Of a stretch of DNA of 64,000 bases, positions 18,930 to 25,424 are shown one piece after another. The notes under the pieces are model-generated. The model did not search any database. It saw only the letters and a program-made list of their open reading frames with translations, and was not told the DNA's origin. Made by a program: the position numbers and the translations under genes. This DNA is from CAWKDC01 sp044445605 (GTDB taxonomy: Bacteria > Pseudomonadota > Gammaproteobacteria > JABCZS01): positions 1 to 64,000 of the forward strand of contig JBIOEA010000003.1 of NCBI GenBank assembly GCA_044445605.1, read 5' to 3'. How positions within the stretch are numbered: position 1 is the stretch's first letter; the number at the start of each line of letters is the position of its first letter.

Positions 18930-19005
18930 GTCCCCATCGTCTAGAGGCCTAGGACACTGCCCTTTCACGGCGGTAACAGGGGTTCGAACCCCCTTGGGGA
19001 CGCCA
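18930..19005 (+). tRNA. tRNA-Glu (anticodon TTC)
   Basis: Cloverleaf with acceptor GTCCCCA/TGGGGAC, anticodon loop CTTTCAC (anticodon TTC) and T-loop TTCGAAC. It has discriminator G and an encoded CCA (19003-19005), unlike the other tRNAs in the window. Confidence 0.95.
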
Positions 19006-19044
19006 ACTTTCTCTTCAGAAGGTTGGCAGGGTTCAACAAAATAG

Positions 19045-19188
19045 CTACTTTGCTTCTTCTGCTAATTCAATGATTCTATTGGCTACTTTTTGAGCGCGTT
19101 TTTGGCGTTTTTCGAGGGGTTGCTGCATTGGATGCTTTCCTTGCTCTATTGCTTCCTTCAGCTTCTTTAGATGGGCCTGTCGGGTCAT
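19045..19188 (-). CDS. Small basic hypothetical protein (47 aa)
   Basis: A 47-residue protein starting MTRQAHLKKLKEAIEQGKHP and ending IIELAEEAK. It is almost all charged helix, with no membrane segment. A perfect GGAGG lies seven bases before the ATG, which is the main reason to believe the gene. It has the look of short basic or ribosome-associated proteins, but I do not recognise the family. Confidence 0.6.
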   Translation of the reverse strand: MTRQAHLKKLKEAIEQGKHPMQQPLEKRQKRAQKVANRIIELAEEAK

Positions 19189-19252
19189 GCGTTACCTCCT
19201 TGTTTTGTTGAGTTTAGCAGATCCGGTTTCTTTTCGCCCTCTTCAACTATTA

Positions 19253-19720
19253 TTAGGCAAAGTTCTTCATTTGTATGTTATTGCCGGACGTTGGTTCATT
19301 TGCAACTTGGCTATTCCGAACAACGCTGCTGGTGCTCCCCAAGCCTTCTTTACTACATGCCTGTCTAATGATTGCCATGATAAGCATCATCGCTGCCACG
19401 GCAGAGATCATGAAAATGATGGAGGCAGGGTCACCGTGGGAGAGTTTTTCAGAGAAATTCGAGAAAAAGTGGCTAGAATCCGTGGTGTTGGAATGGCTTT
19501 GCGTACCCATGTTGCTATTAGCGTACTCGGGGGAACTGGCATAACCGTCGATAGGGCTTGGGCTGTTGTCTTTTTCATCATGAAACAATACCGCAAAGAT
19601 AACGAATACTGATATAAATGCAGCAAAACTTGCATATGCGAGGAATGTTTGTTTACACTCATTATTACACTGTTCATTATCATCTTGAATCAGATTCGTA
19701 TCATTAACCGGATTATTCAT
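19253..19720 (-). CDS. Hypothetical membrane protein with two helices
   Basis: A 155-residue protein with two hydrophobic helices (about residues 25-46, FLAYASFAAFISVFVIFAVL, and about 100-118, IIFMISAVAAMMLIMAII). They are separated by a Ser/Asn/Asp-rich loop. An acidic, cysteine-containing N-terminus and a polar C-terminal tail lie outside the helices. AAGG precedes the ATG. Family and function not recognised. Confidence 0.55.
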   Translation of the reverse strand: MNNPVNDTNLIQDDNEQCNNECKQTFLAYASFAAFISVFVIFAVLFHDEKDNSPSPIDGYASSPEYANSNMGTQSHSNTTDSSHFFSNFSEKLSHGDPASIIFMISAVAAMMLIMAIIRQACSKEGLGSTSSVVRNSQVANEPTSGNNIQMKNFA

Positions 19721-19849
19721 CGCTGTCTACCTTATATTGGATCTATAAAAGTTACTTGGGCACCTTACCATGTGCATGAGATTCTCGTCAAGGGCGGCAT
19801 GTGCCCAGTAAGTTGACATTTCCCTGTCACCCGACTATTCATAAAGGGT

Positions 19850-20902
19850 ATGGAAACAACACATCAATTACATCTATTAGAGTCGTTTTTAGTTGGGCAT
19901 TCTCCCGGCATTGAGGCGACAAGGCATTTAATTGCGCAAGTGGCTAAAACCGAGGCAACCGTCTTGATTTTAGGGGGGTCTGGTACGGGTAAAGAAATGG
20001 TCGCCCGGGCCATCCATGCCTCTTCATTGCGCGAAGAGGGGCCTTTCATTGCCGTGAATTGCGGCGCTATCCCTGCAGACCTCTTAGAAAGCGAATTGTT
20101 CGGACATGAAAAGGGGGCCTTCACAGGCGCTCATGTGGCCCGTGCAGGCCGTTTTGAGCAGGCCGAAGGTGGAACACTCTTCCTGGATGAAATCGGCGAC
20201 ATGCCACTACCTATGCAGGTCAAGCTTCTGCGGGTTTTACAAGAAAAAAGCTATGAACGCGTCGGTGGCAACAAGACATTCATCACCAACGTCAGAATTT
20301 TGGCGGCAACGCACTGTGATTTGGAAGCAAAAATTGAAGAAGGTTTGTTCCGCGAAGATCTCTATTATCGTTTGAATGTCTTCCCCATTACATTACCTTT
20401 ATTACGCGAGCGTGCAGAAGATATTCCCCTATTGATCAATGCGTTTCTATCAAAACTTAAAGAATCACATCATGAGACAGTGCACTTAACCGATGCCGCA
20501 CTCACCGCACTGTGTCATTACACTTGGCCAGGTAATATTCGGCAGTTAGCGAATGTGATAGAACGCCTAACGATTTTATATCCTGGACAAACCGTCGATA
20601 TTATTCACTTACCCGAAGAAGTCAGTGGCCCGTGGGTTGCGTCTGATTCTCCATTATTATCTAAAGATTTTCATGCGGTGATTTATGCGTTCCCAGAAAA
20701 GGGGATTCATTTAAAGCATTACTTGGAAGATCTTGAAATTCACTTCATTTCTCAAGCATTGGTGCTATCAAATGGAGTGGTTGCACGTGCGGCCGAATTG
20801 CTCAATATGCGTCGTACAACCCTCGTCGAGAAGATGCGTAAATACGGAATGGGCCGCGACGGTCAAAAAAATGACGCCCCTGGGCTCGAATCAACAAATT
20901 AG
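19850..20902 (+). CDS. Sigma-54-dependent transcriptional activator lacking a receiver domain (FleQ/FlrA-like)
   Basis: A 350-residue bacterial enhancer-binding protein. The AAA+ domain begins almost at the N-terminus, with Walker A GGSGTGKE, the sigma-54-contacting GAFTGA loop, Walker B GGTLFLDEIGDM and sensor regions (REDLYYRLNVFPI). A Fis-type helix-turn-helix ends the protein (ARAAELLNMRRTTLVEKM). No receiver or other sensory domain precedes the ATPase, so control is probably by expression level or a small ligand, as for FleQ-type regulators. The next gene is fliA with a consensus sigma-54 promoter, its most obvious target. The ribosome site is weak. Confidence 0.88.
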   Translation: METTHQLHLLESFLVGHSPGIEATRHLIAQVAKTEATVLILGGSGTGKEMVARAIHASSLREEGPFIAVNCGAIPADLLESELFGHEKGAFTGAHVARAGRFEQAEGGTLFLDEIGDMPLPMQVKLLRVLQEKSYERVGGNKTFITNVRILAATHCDLEAKIEEGLFREDLYYRLNVFPITLPLLRERAEDIPLLINAFLSKLKESHHETVHLTDAALTALCHYTWPGNIRQLANVIERLTILYPGQTVDIIHLPEEVSGPWVASDSPLLSKDFHAVIYAFPEKGIHLKHYLEDLEIHFISQALVLSNGVVARAAELLNMRRTTLVEKMRKYGMGRDGQKNDAPGLESTN

Positions 20903-20923
20903 CCAAGTTACTTAGTCAAAACG

Positions 20924-20950
20924 ATGGCGGATTTATATCCGCCATTTTTC
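20924..20950 (+). terminator. Intrinsic terminator after the sigma-54 activator
   Basis: ATGGCGGAT and ATCCGCCAT form a 9-bp stem with a four-base loop, followed by TTTTCATTTTT. It separates the activator from the fliA promoter. Confidence 0.88.
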
Positions 20951-21001
20951 ATTTTTCTTAAATCTCGTTATCAAATAAGTGGATACCACGACATTACTTT
21001 G

Positions 21002-21018
21002 TGGCACGGTTTTTGCAT
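21002..21018 (+). promoter_or_regulatory. Sigma-54 (RpoN) promoter of fliA
   Basis: TGGCAC-N5-TTGCAT is an exact -24/-12 element with correct GG-GC spacing, about 50 bp before the fliA ATG. The activator gene just upstream supplies the ATPase needed for such promoters. Confidence 0.9.
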
Positions 21019-21069
21019 GAGTAATGGTAGAGGCGAACTAAAATCGCCCCATAACAAGAGGATAAGAAC

Positions 21070-21792
21070 ATGAGTGGAGAAACAGTGTTAAATGCGATGA
21101 CGTTATCGACAGAGGCTTTTGTGGTACACCACGAACCTCTGGTTAAACGCATTGCCTATCATTTGGCGGGCCGTTTGCCCTCGCATATTTCTGTGCAAGA
21201 CATGATCCAAGCAGGAATGATAGGCCTACTAGAAGCCAAGAAGCATTTTGAAGAAGGCAAGGGCGCAAGCTTTGAGACGTTTGCCAGTATCCGTATCCGA
21301 GGCGCAATGTTAGACGAGCTGCGTCGTGGAGATTGGGCACCACGTTCGGTACATCGTGCGGGCCGTGAGATTGCCGAAATCATTCGTCAAATTGAACAAC
21401 ATACAGGCCAAGATGCTAAAGACGCGGATATTGCTAAGGCATTGGAGATGACTCTCGCAGAGTATCATCAATTACTGAGCGACACGATGAACGTACGCGT
21501 GATGGCTTTTGATGAATCCGGCGCCAATGAAGACACGATTGCCCGTGGTTTGTATGCAAATTTGGTCGCACCACATGATTCGGTTGCCAAGACGCGCTTT
21601 CGTCAAGATTTGGCAAAAGAGATCGCGGGGTTGCCTGAACGTGAACGCTTGGTCATCGACATGTATTACCAAGAAGAGTTGACGCTCAAAGAAATTGGCA
21701 CAGTACTCAGCGTGACAGAATCACGTGTGTGCCAAATTCATGCCGCAGCCATTTTGCGCTTGAAAGCACGTCTAGGTGATTGGCGAGCTTAA
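21070..21792 (+). CDS. fliA: RNA polymerase sigma factor for flagellar genes (sigma-28)
   Basis: A 240-residue sigma-70-family protein. Region 2 (HEPLVKRIAYHLAGRLPSHI, then QDMIQAGMIGLLEAKKHFEE) and the conserved IRGAMLDELRRGDWAPRSV are typical of FliA. Region 4 ends with a helix-turn-helix (LTLKEIGTVLSVTESRVCQIHAAAI). GAGG lies upstream of the ATG, and a short GGCGA/TCGCC hairpin lies in the leader (21031-21050). Transcription is predicted from the RpoN promoter. No flagellar structural or chemotaxis gene is in the window, so its regulon may be elsewhere or it may control transmissive-phase genes. Confidence 0.93.
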   Translation: MSGETVLNAMTLSTEAFVVHHEPLVKRIAYHLAGRLPSHISVQDMIQAGMIGLLEAKKHFEEGKGASFETFASIRIRGAMLDELRRGDWAPRSVHRAGREIAEIIRQIEQHTGQDAKDADIAKALEMTLAEYHQLLSDTMNVRVMAFDESGANEDTIARGLYANLVAPHDSVAKTRFRQDLAKEIAGLPERERLVIDMYYQEELTLKEIGTVLSVTESRVCQIHAAAILRLKARLGDWRA

Positions 21793-21799
21793 TCGCCGA

Positions 21800-22465
21800 T
21801 CACTTAAATGCGTATTTTTTCACGCCTAAAGGATTTTGGTAAGCCTCTCGATTCGTATGAAGTCTGAAGGGGTTTTCCGTGCCTGTTACTTTACGGGTGA
21901 GCGCGGATAACTCGTGGCTTACATACGAGCGTGCACTTTTAGCATCTAATCTCGGAGCAGGGAAGCCAGTTTGATATTGAGCCTGCCGGATTGTAGAGGG
22001 CGATGTCGCATTGGTCTGTTTGAAACCATACGCAAGCATATAGTCAAATTCAGCTTTCAATAATAATAGAAAAATGGCATCGTTGCCTAGTTTGGCGGCA
22101 AGCTCGAGCGGTGTCTGGTCTTGTCCGGATTTCTGGTGCAATAGGTTATCTCTGGCCCATGGTTTACTGACAAGCAAGTTAATCAAGGCAACATTTTTGT
22201 CACGAACCGCATAATGCAAGGCGTTATCTTGAAGTATATCAGTTAGATTTTGGGCGCCCATCGTATTGTTATTGTTAGTGATTTCGGTAACGGGGGTAAT
22301 GCGGTCATTCGTTAAATCGACTATCACAACACTGCTATTAGGAGAGTCTTTCTCGCAAGTAAGGATGGAGTCATTAGTAAGGTCGACAATCATGACATTG
22401 TTATTATGAGCAGTATCATCAAGACCGAAAACATCTTTAAGGTATTCATTAGTCGGGGAAAACAT
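21800..22465 (-). CDS. Ankyrin-repeat protein with two SUMO-interaction-like motifs, candidate host effector
   Basis: A 221-residue soluble protein. Residues 24-32 (VMIVDLTND) and 46-54 (VVIVDLTND) repeat a hydrophobic core followed by D-L-T and an acid. This is the layout of eukaryotic SUMO-interaction motifs such as those of RNF4 and PIAS proteins. Residues about 80-140 form ankyrin-type repeats (NALHYAVRDKNVALINLL, then TPLELAAKLGNDAIFLLLL). The C-terminal third is basic and polar. AGGAG lies six bases before the ATG. The domain make-up suggests a translocated protein that binds sumoylated host targets; this is inference. Convergent with fliA, only 7 bp apart. Confidence 0.72.
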   Translation of the reverse strand: MFSPTNEYLKDVFGLDDTAHNNNVMIVDLTNDSILTCEKDSPNSSVVIVDLTNDRITPVTEITNNNNTMGAQNLTDILQDNALHYAVRDKNVALINLLVSKPWARDNLLHQKSGQDQTPLELAAKLGNDAIFLLLLKAEFDYMLAYGFKQTNATSPSTIRQAQYQTGFPAPRLDAKSARSYVSHELSALTRKVTGTENPFRLHTNREAYQNPLGVKKYAFK

Positions 22466-22498
22466 GGGCGCTCCTATATATATAAATGATGAGCACCC

Positions 22499-22526
22499 AT
22501 TATACAGCTTATTAACTTAAATGCAA
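22499..22526 (-). promoter_or_regulatory. Sigma-70-like promoter of the ankyrin/SIM gene
   Basis: Reverse strand TTGCAT, 16-bp spacer, TATAAT, about 35 bp before the start codon. It overlaps the end of the upstream reductase gene, suggesting independent transcription of the ankyrin gene. Confidence 0.5.
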
Positions 22527-23071
22527 GCTAGTTTTTTGACCCAGTTCGTATAGCTATCGATCCATGTTTGCAAGAACGCTTTACTGTTTTCACCGATATT
22601 GCCTTTATCATCAAATAAGCCTTGTTTATCTTGGATAAAGGCCTCAGGTTGGGCGAGGACGTGGACGTCTAGATAGGCCAAGACGTTACGCAGATGCTGT
22701 TGAGCAAGTGCTGTGCCTGTAGCGCCAGGGGAGATACCGATAACTGCACCGGGTTTTCCTGCCCAGACATTTTGGCCATAGGGGCGCGAAGCATGATCCA
22801 GGGCGTTCTTCAGCACGCCAGGTATTGAGCGATTATATTCGGGGGTGACGAAGAGCAGGGCATCTGCCGCTTGGATTTCTTTTTTGAGTCGTAAGACGGC
22901 GTCGGCTTGATGATCATCTTCATCTTGATTGTAAAGGGGAAGGTCGTCAATACGGAGATGTTTAAAGGAGAATCCAGCGGGTGCTAATTTTTCGAGTGCA
23001 TGGGCAAGCTTTTTGTTCAGTGAATCACGACGTAAGCTACCAATAATGACAGCGACTTGTATAGGTTTCAT
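22517..23071 (-). CDS. NADPH-dependent FMN reductase (chromate/quinone reductase type)
   Basis: A 184-residue flavodoxin-like oxidoreductase starting MKPIQVAVIIGSLRRDSLNKK, with the FMN-phosphate loop GSLRRDSLN, FVTPEYNRSIPGVLKNALD and GISPGATG. These match the YieF/ChrR family, which performs two-electron reduction of quinones or metals in the cytoplasm. I chose the ATG at 23071 because AAGGAGG sits just upstream; longer in-frame starts lack this. Confidence 0.9.
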   Translation of the reverse strand: MKPIQVAVIIGSLRRDSLNKKLAHALEKLAPAGFSFKHLRIDDLPLYNQDEDDHQADAVLRLKKEIQAADALLFVTPEYNRSIPGVLKNALDHASRPYGQNVWAGKPGAVIGISPGATGTALAQQHLRNVLAYLDVHVLAQPEAFIQDKQGLFDDKGNIGENSKAFLQTWIDSYTNWVKKLACI

Positions 23072-23182
23072 GTATCCTCCTTGTTCGATAAAAGATAGCA
23101 TAATTTTTGTAGATGAGGCGCCTTAAACGCTTTATAGCCGATAACCTTTGTTTAACTCATTGTTTTTAATGTCATTAAGAGG

Positions 23183-23211
23183 TTGTTTTTGAGGTTATTA
23201 TAGGCTATAAT
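23183..23211 (+). promoter_or_regulatory. Promoter giving a probable leaderless transcript
   Basis: TTGTTT, 17-bp spacer, TATAAT ends at 23211. The predicted transcription start falls on or next to the ATG at 23218, and no Shine-Dalgarno sequence is available. The surrounding sequence is a partial inverted repeat (TTATAGCC near 23139, GGCTATAA at 23203), a possible autoregulatory operator. Confidence 0.5.
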
Positions 23212-23217
23212 ATTAAC

Positions 23218-23385
23218 ATGAACGCAAAATCATTATCACAAACAAACCCTCATATCCGCGATCCTCGAAAGCGTAGTGAGTTGTTCCGTAAAATCGTTAT
23301 TGATTCTAGTGCGGTTGAATCAATTGACCCTTTGCGTCTAGAAAAAAAACTTCCATTAATGCCTGACAATATCAATCAAGGCTGA
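23218..23385 (+). CDS. Small SxxxE-motif protein, candidate Fic antitoxin
   Basis: A 55-residue soluble protein with the segments NPHIRDPRKRSELF and IDSSAVESID. The second resembles the Fic-inhibitory helix [S/T]xxxE[G/N]: S30-S31-A32-V33-E34, followed by Ser rather than Gly or Asn. I also recall small bacterial proteins of the form NPYLRDPEKR...SSAIEGI, which this resembles. It converges on the fic gene and overlaps its 3' end by 14 bp. Classical class I antitoxins lie upstream in the same operon, so the orientation is unusual and the role is inference. Confidence 0.55.
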   Translation: MNAKSLSQTNPHIRDPRKRSELFRKIVIDSSAVESIDPLRLEKKLPLMPDNINQG

Positions 23386-23995
23386 GCATTTCTTTGAAAA
23401 GTTCTTCCATCAGGTGATAATCATGCCCTTGTCCATTTTGAACTGCTTGAAAGTATTTTTCACGTTTATTTGCTTCCGCAAGGACGCTGTAATCTAAAAT
23501 ACCCCCAGCCTGCAAAGCCATGAGCAATGATAATAATCTTGCTAAGCGACCATTACCTTCGCGAAAAGGGTGGATTAAAATAAATTCAACATGAACAATT
23601 GCAAGTGCGTTAATTAATTGTGCAGTATTTTCAAAGATTGCTGGAGTATATTTTTTGAGAACGTTTTTTTCAAAATCTTTCATTAGTCTAGGGATAAGAT
23701 GAGCTGCAGCAAATAAAAAACCATTTTTAGACATGTTAACGGTTCTGTACTGACCGGCAAAATAGTAAATTTCACCTAGCCATTGCTCATGTAACCAGGT
23801 TAGATCTTTTGCAGTGAATGCATGGGTTTGTTGGAAGTGATTCACTGAGCGCTCTAAAATTCGTTGGTAAGCCTTAGATTCGAGATCTTCCATGTCAGTA
23901 ATTTTTTTGATCTTAAGTTTGTTTGCCAGAACAGTACCGTTAGAGCCAGGCTCAAAGTTTTCATAATCAGGTGCTAGGTATCGGTCTTGAGTCAT
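23372..23995 (-). CDS. Fic-domain protein (predicted AMP transferase)
   Basis: A 207-residue soluble protein with a complete catalytic motif HPFREGNGR (His about residue 142), which supplies the base, phosphate anchor and magnesium site of Fic enzymes. Upstream lies the flap-like LGEIYYFAGQYRTVNMSKNGFLF. Fic enzymes usually attach AMP from ATP to Ser, Thr or Tyr of target proteins. No convincing internal [S/T]xxxE[G/N] inhibitory motif is visible, which fits a class I enzyme needing a separate inhibitor. The ATG at 23995 is chosen because AGGA precedes it and the sequence then reads MTQDRYLAP. It may be a toxin or an effector. Confidence 0.88.
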   Translation of the reverse strand: MTQDRYLAPDYENFEPGSNGTVLANKLKIKKITDMEDLESKAYQRILERSVNHFQQTHAFTAKDLTWLHEQWLGEIYYFAGQYRTVNMSKNGFLFAAAHLIPRLMKDFEKNVLKKYTPAIFENTAQLINALAIVHVEFILIHPFREGNGRLARLLSLLMALQAGGILDYSVLAEANKREKYFQAVQNGQGHDYHLMEELFKEMLSLD

Positions 23996-24082
23996 TTGTT
24001 CATTCCTACTATCGCTGGGGCAACGTACCATTAATGTTCTCAGGATTATATGCCATAATCAGGTCTTTAAGGAGGCTGTGTC

Positions 24083-24334
24083 TTGATTATAACCGTTCGC
24101 GTTGTCACCGGCGCTAAAAAGACAGCTTTTGATGGCTGGGTAGGGGATGCGGTCAAGATCAGGCTTCACGCGCAGCCGGTCGATAATAAAGCCAATGAAG
24201 CGTTGATTGAATTTCTGGCTGAAGCTTTTAAAACGAACAAACGTTCGATCACCATTATTAAAGGCGAAAAAAGCAAATTAAAAACCATTGAAATATTGAA
24301 TGCGGGTGTAGATCCGTTGCCCTCTAAGGTGTAG
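24083..24334 (+). CDS. DUF167 family protein (YggU-like)
   Basis: An 83-residue protein beginning with TTG. A perfect AAGGAGG seven bases upstream fixes this non-ATG start. It has the family pattern VRVVTGAKKTAF, then VKIRLHAQPVDNKANEALIEFLA and a C-terminal KSKLKTIEI strand. The family is small, widely conserved and of unsettled function; in many gammaproteobacteria it is encoded near yggT and proC. Confidence 0.9.
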   Translation: MIITVRVVTGAKKTAFDGWVGDAVKIRLHAQPVDNKANEALIEFLAEAFKTNKRSITIIKGEKSKLKTIEILNAGVDPLPSKV

Positions 24335-24358
24335 GGGCGAAATATCTTTCGCCCGCTT
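24331..24358 (+). repeat. Dispersed palindrome after the DUF167 gene
   Basis: GTAGGGGCGAAA and TTTCGCCC arms begin inside the last codon of the DUF167 gene and overlap the end of the convergent gene. Same family as 18863, 50582 and 61926. It probably acts as a shared terminator. Confidence 0.75.
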
Positions 24359-25103
24359 AACATTTAGAACCGAGACGTTTTTCCTTTGTTTCCGGAGCAT
24401 TTTCCTTAATGCAATTGATAAGCTTTGTTACCAAAGTGTTTGTTGTTTTTGTAAACCGTTCGTATTCCCACGCAGCAGGATTATTGTTGAGATTTAATAA
24501 TTTCAACATAGCTTCCAATTTCGGAATATTGACAACGCCGCGATCATTGTCCGGAAGGTGTTTCAATAAAGTGACGCTTTCTGATCTAAGTGCATTTGAC
24601 TGCTTGAGATAATCATAGTACGTCCGCATGCTGATTTGCGTGCGCATCTTGGAGAATTGTTTTAAAGCATCGTCCCCAAATTCCTGTGTGATCTTTTCGG
24701 ACACGCGAATAGCACGATAATGATGGATATGTGGCGAATCCGTATGCGTTTCCGGTGAGGCCTGTACAAGGGACGCCAAAACTTGTAGAAGTCTTTCAAA
24801 TTGTGAAATACATTCAGGATTGGTCATTTTGGCATTTTTTATGAGAAAGTTATTTATAAATTCTGGTATTTTACTGACCGGGGTATAGCTTCCAAGCAAC
24901 AAGTTCGTTTTTTCTCCATTGACTGTCAATACTACGTTAATCATGCGCCCATTCACCATAACATCGATAGAACTGAATTTAGCATCTGCGCGTGTATTTT
25001 TGAATGAAAACCCTTTGCTGGATAATTCTTCATCGAGAATCCATTCAGGCTGAGCAACAGATAGCGGGTGTGTAGCGTTATTGATTTGATTTGGATTGTA
25101 CAT
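24357..25103 (-). CDS. Hypothetical protein in the effector block
   Basis: A 248-residue soluble protein not assignable to a family. It starts MYNPNQINNATHPLSVAQPE, has a beta-rich middle (IDVMVNGRMINVVLTVNGEKTNLLLG) and a mainly helical C-terminal half rich in Asn and Lys. A strong GGAGGAGG lies before the ATG. The promoter region has AGTAAGATAACT, close to the motif upstream of the BTB and ADP-ribosyltransferase genes. Ten consecutive G lie about 60 bp upstream. By position and promoter it may be another effector. Confidence 0.6.
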   Translation of the reverse strand: MYNPNQINNATHPLSVAQPEWILDEELSSKGFSFKNTRADAKFSSIDVMVNGRMINVVLTVNGEKTNLLLGSYTPVSKIPEFINNFLIKNAKMTNPECISQFERLLQVLASLVQASPETHTDSPHIHHYRAIRVSEKITQEFGDDALKQFSKMRTQISMRTYYDYLKQSNALRSESVTLLKHLPDNDRGVVNIPKLEAMLKLLNLNNNPAAWEYERFTKTTNTLVTKLINCIKENAPETKEKRLGSKC

Positions 25104-25161
25104 GGTAAACCTCCTCCGTGAATTTGAGTTATCTTACTCTTTTTTTGTGAGAAGGGGAAGT

Positions 25162-25171
25162 GGGGGGGGGG
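25162..25171. repeat. Run of ten G upstream of the 248-aa gene
   Basis: An uninterrupted homopolymer about 59-68 bp upstream of the ATG at 25103 and upstream of the putative -10. Such tracts often vary in length by slippage and can alter promoter strength. Confidence 0.9.
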
Positions 25172-25239
25172 ATTTCTCAGTGCGTTCATATTCAATTCAC
25201 CACTGCATGAGGTGGTTATGCGGTCCGGTTGGGGAAATC

Positions 25240-25424
25240 GCATCTATTTAAGGATTATTTCAGGCCGAAGAATTTCTGACGCGCTTTCAGCGCTAATTTC
25301 TCTGTCATATCTTACCCAGGGCGACGCTCCGCTGCGCTCGCTTGCCCTGGGCTAAAATCTTTGAGGCCGTTGGCCTCCTACATTAGATGCGATTGACCTG
25401 CCATCCTGTTCGGGCGACATTTTT
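25240..25424. repeat. Non-coding region with strong hairpins
   Basis: No coding potential seen. AGCCCAGGGC-type arms appear as CCCAGGGC (about 25316) and GCCCTGGG (about 25345), and within them GACGCTCCGC-type sequence faces GCGCTCGC. A second hairpin, GAGGCC/GGCCTC, follows at 25363-25377. The sequence looks like a repetitive or insertion-derived element lying between the BTB gene and the 248-aa gene. Confidence 0.6.

Noticed and set aside
19760..19790. A sigma-54 promoter before the activator gene (GGGCAC ... GTGCAT).
   Set aside because: The GG-GC spacing is three bases too long for an RpoN site.
19850..21792. A flagellar gene cluster around fliA.
   Set aside because: No structural, export or chemotaxis gene is present in the window; only the two regulators are supported.
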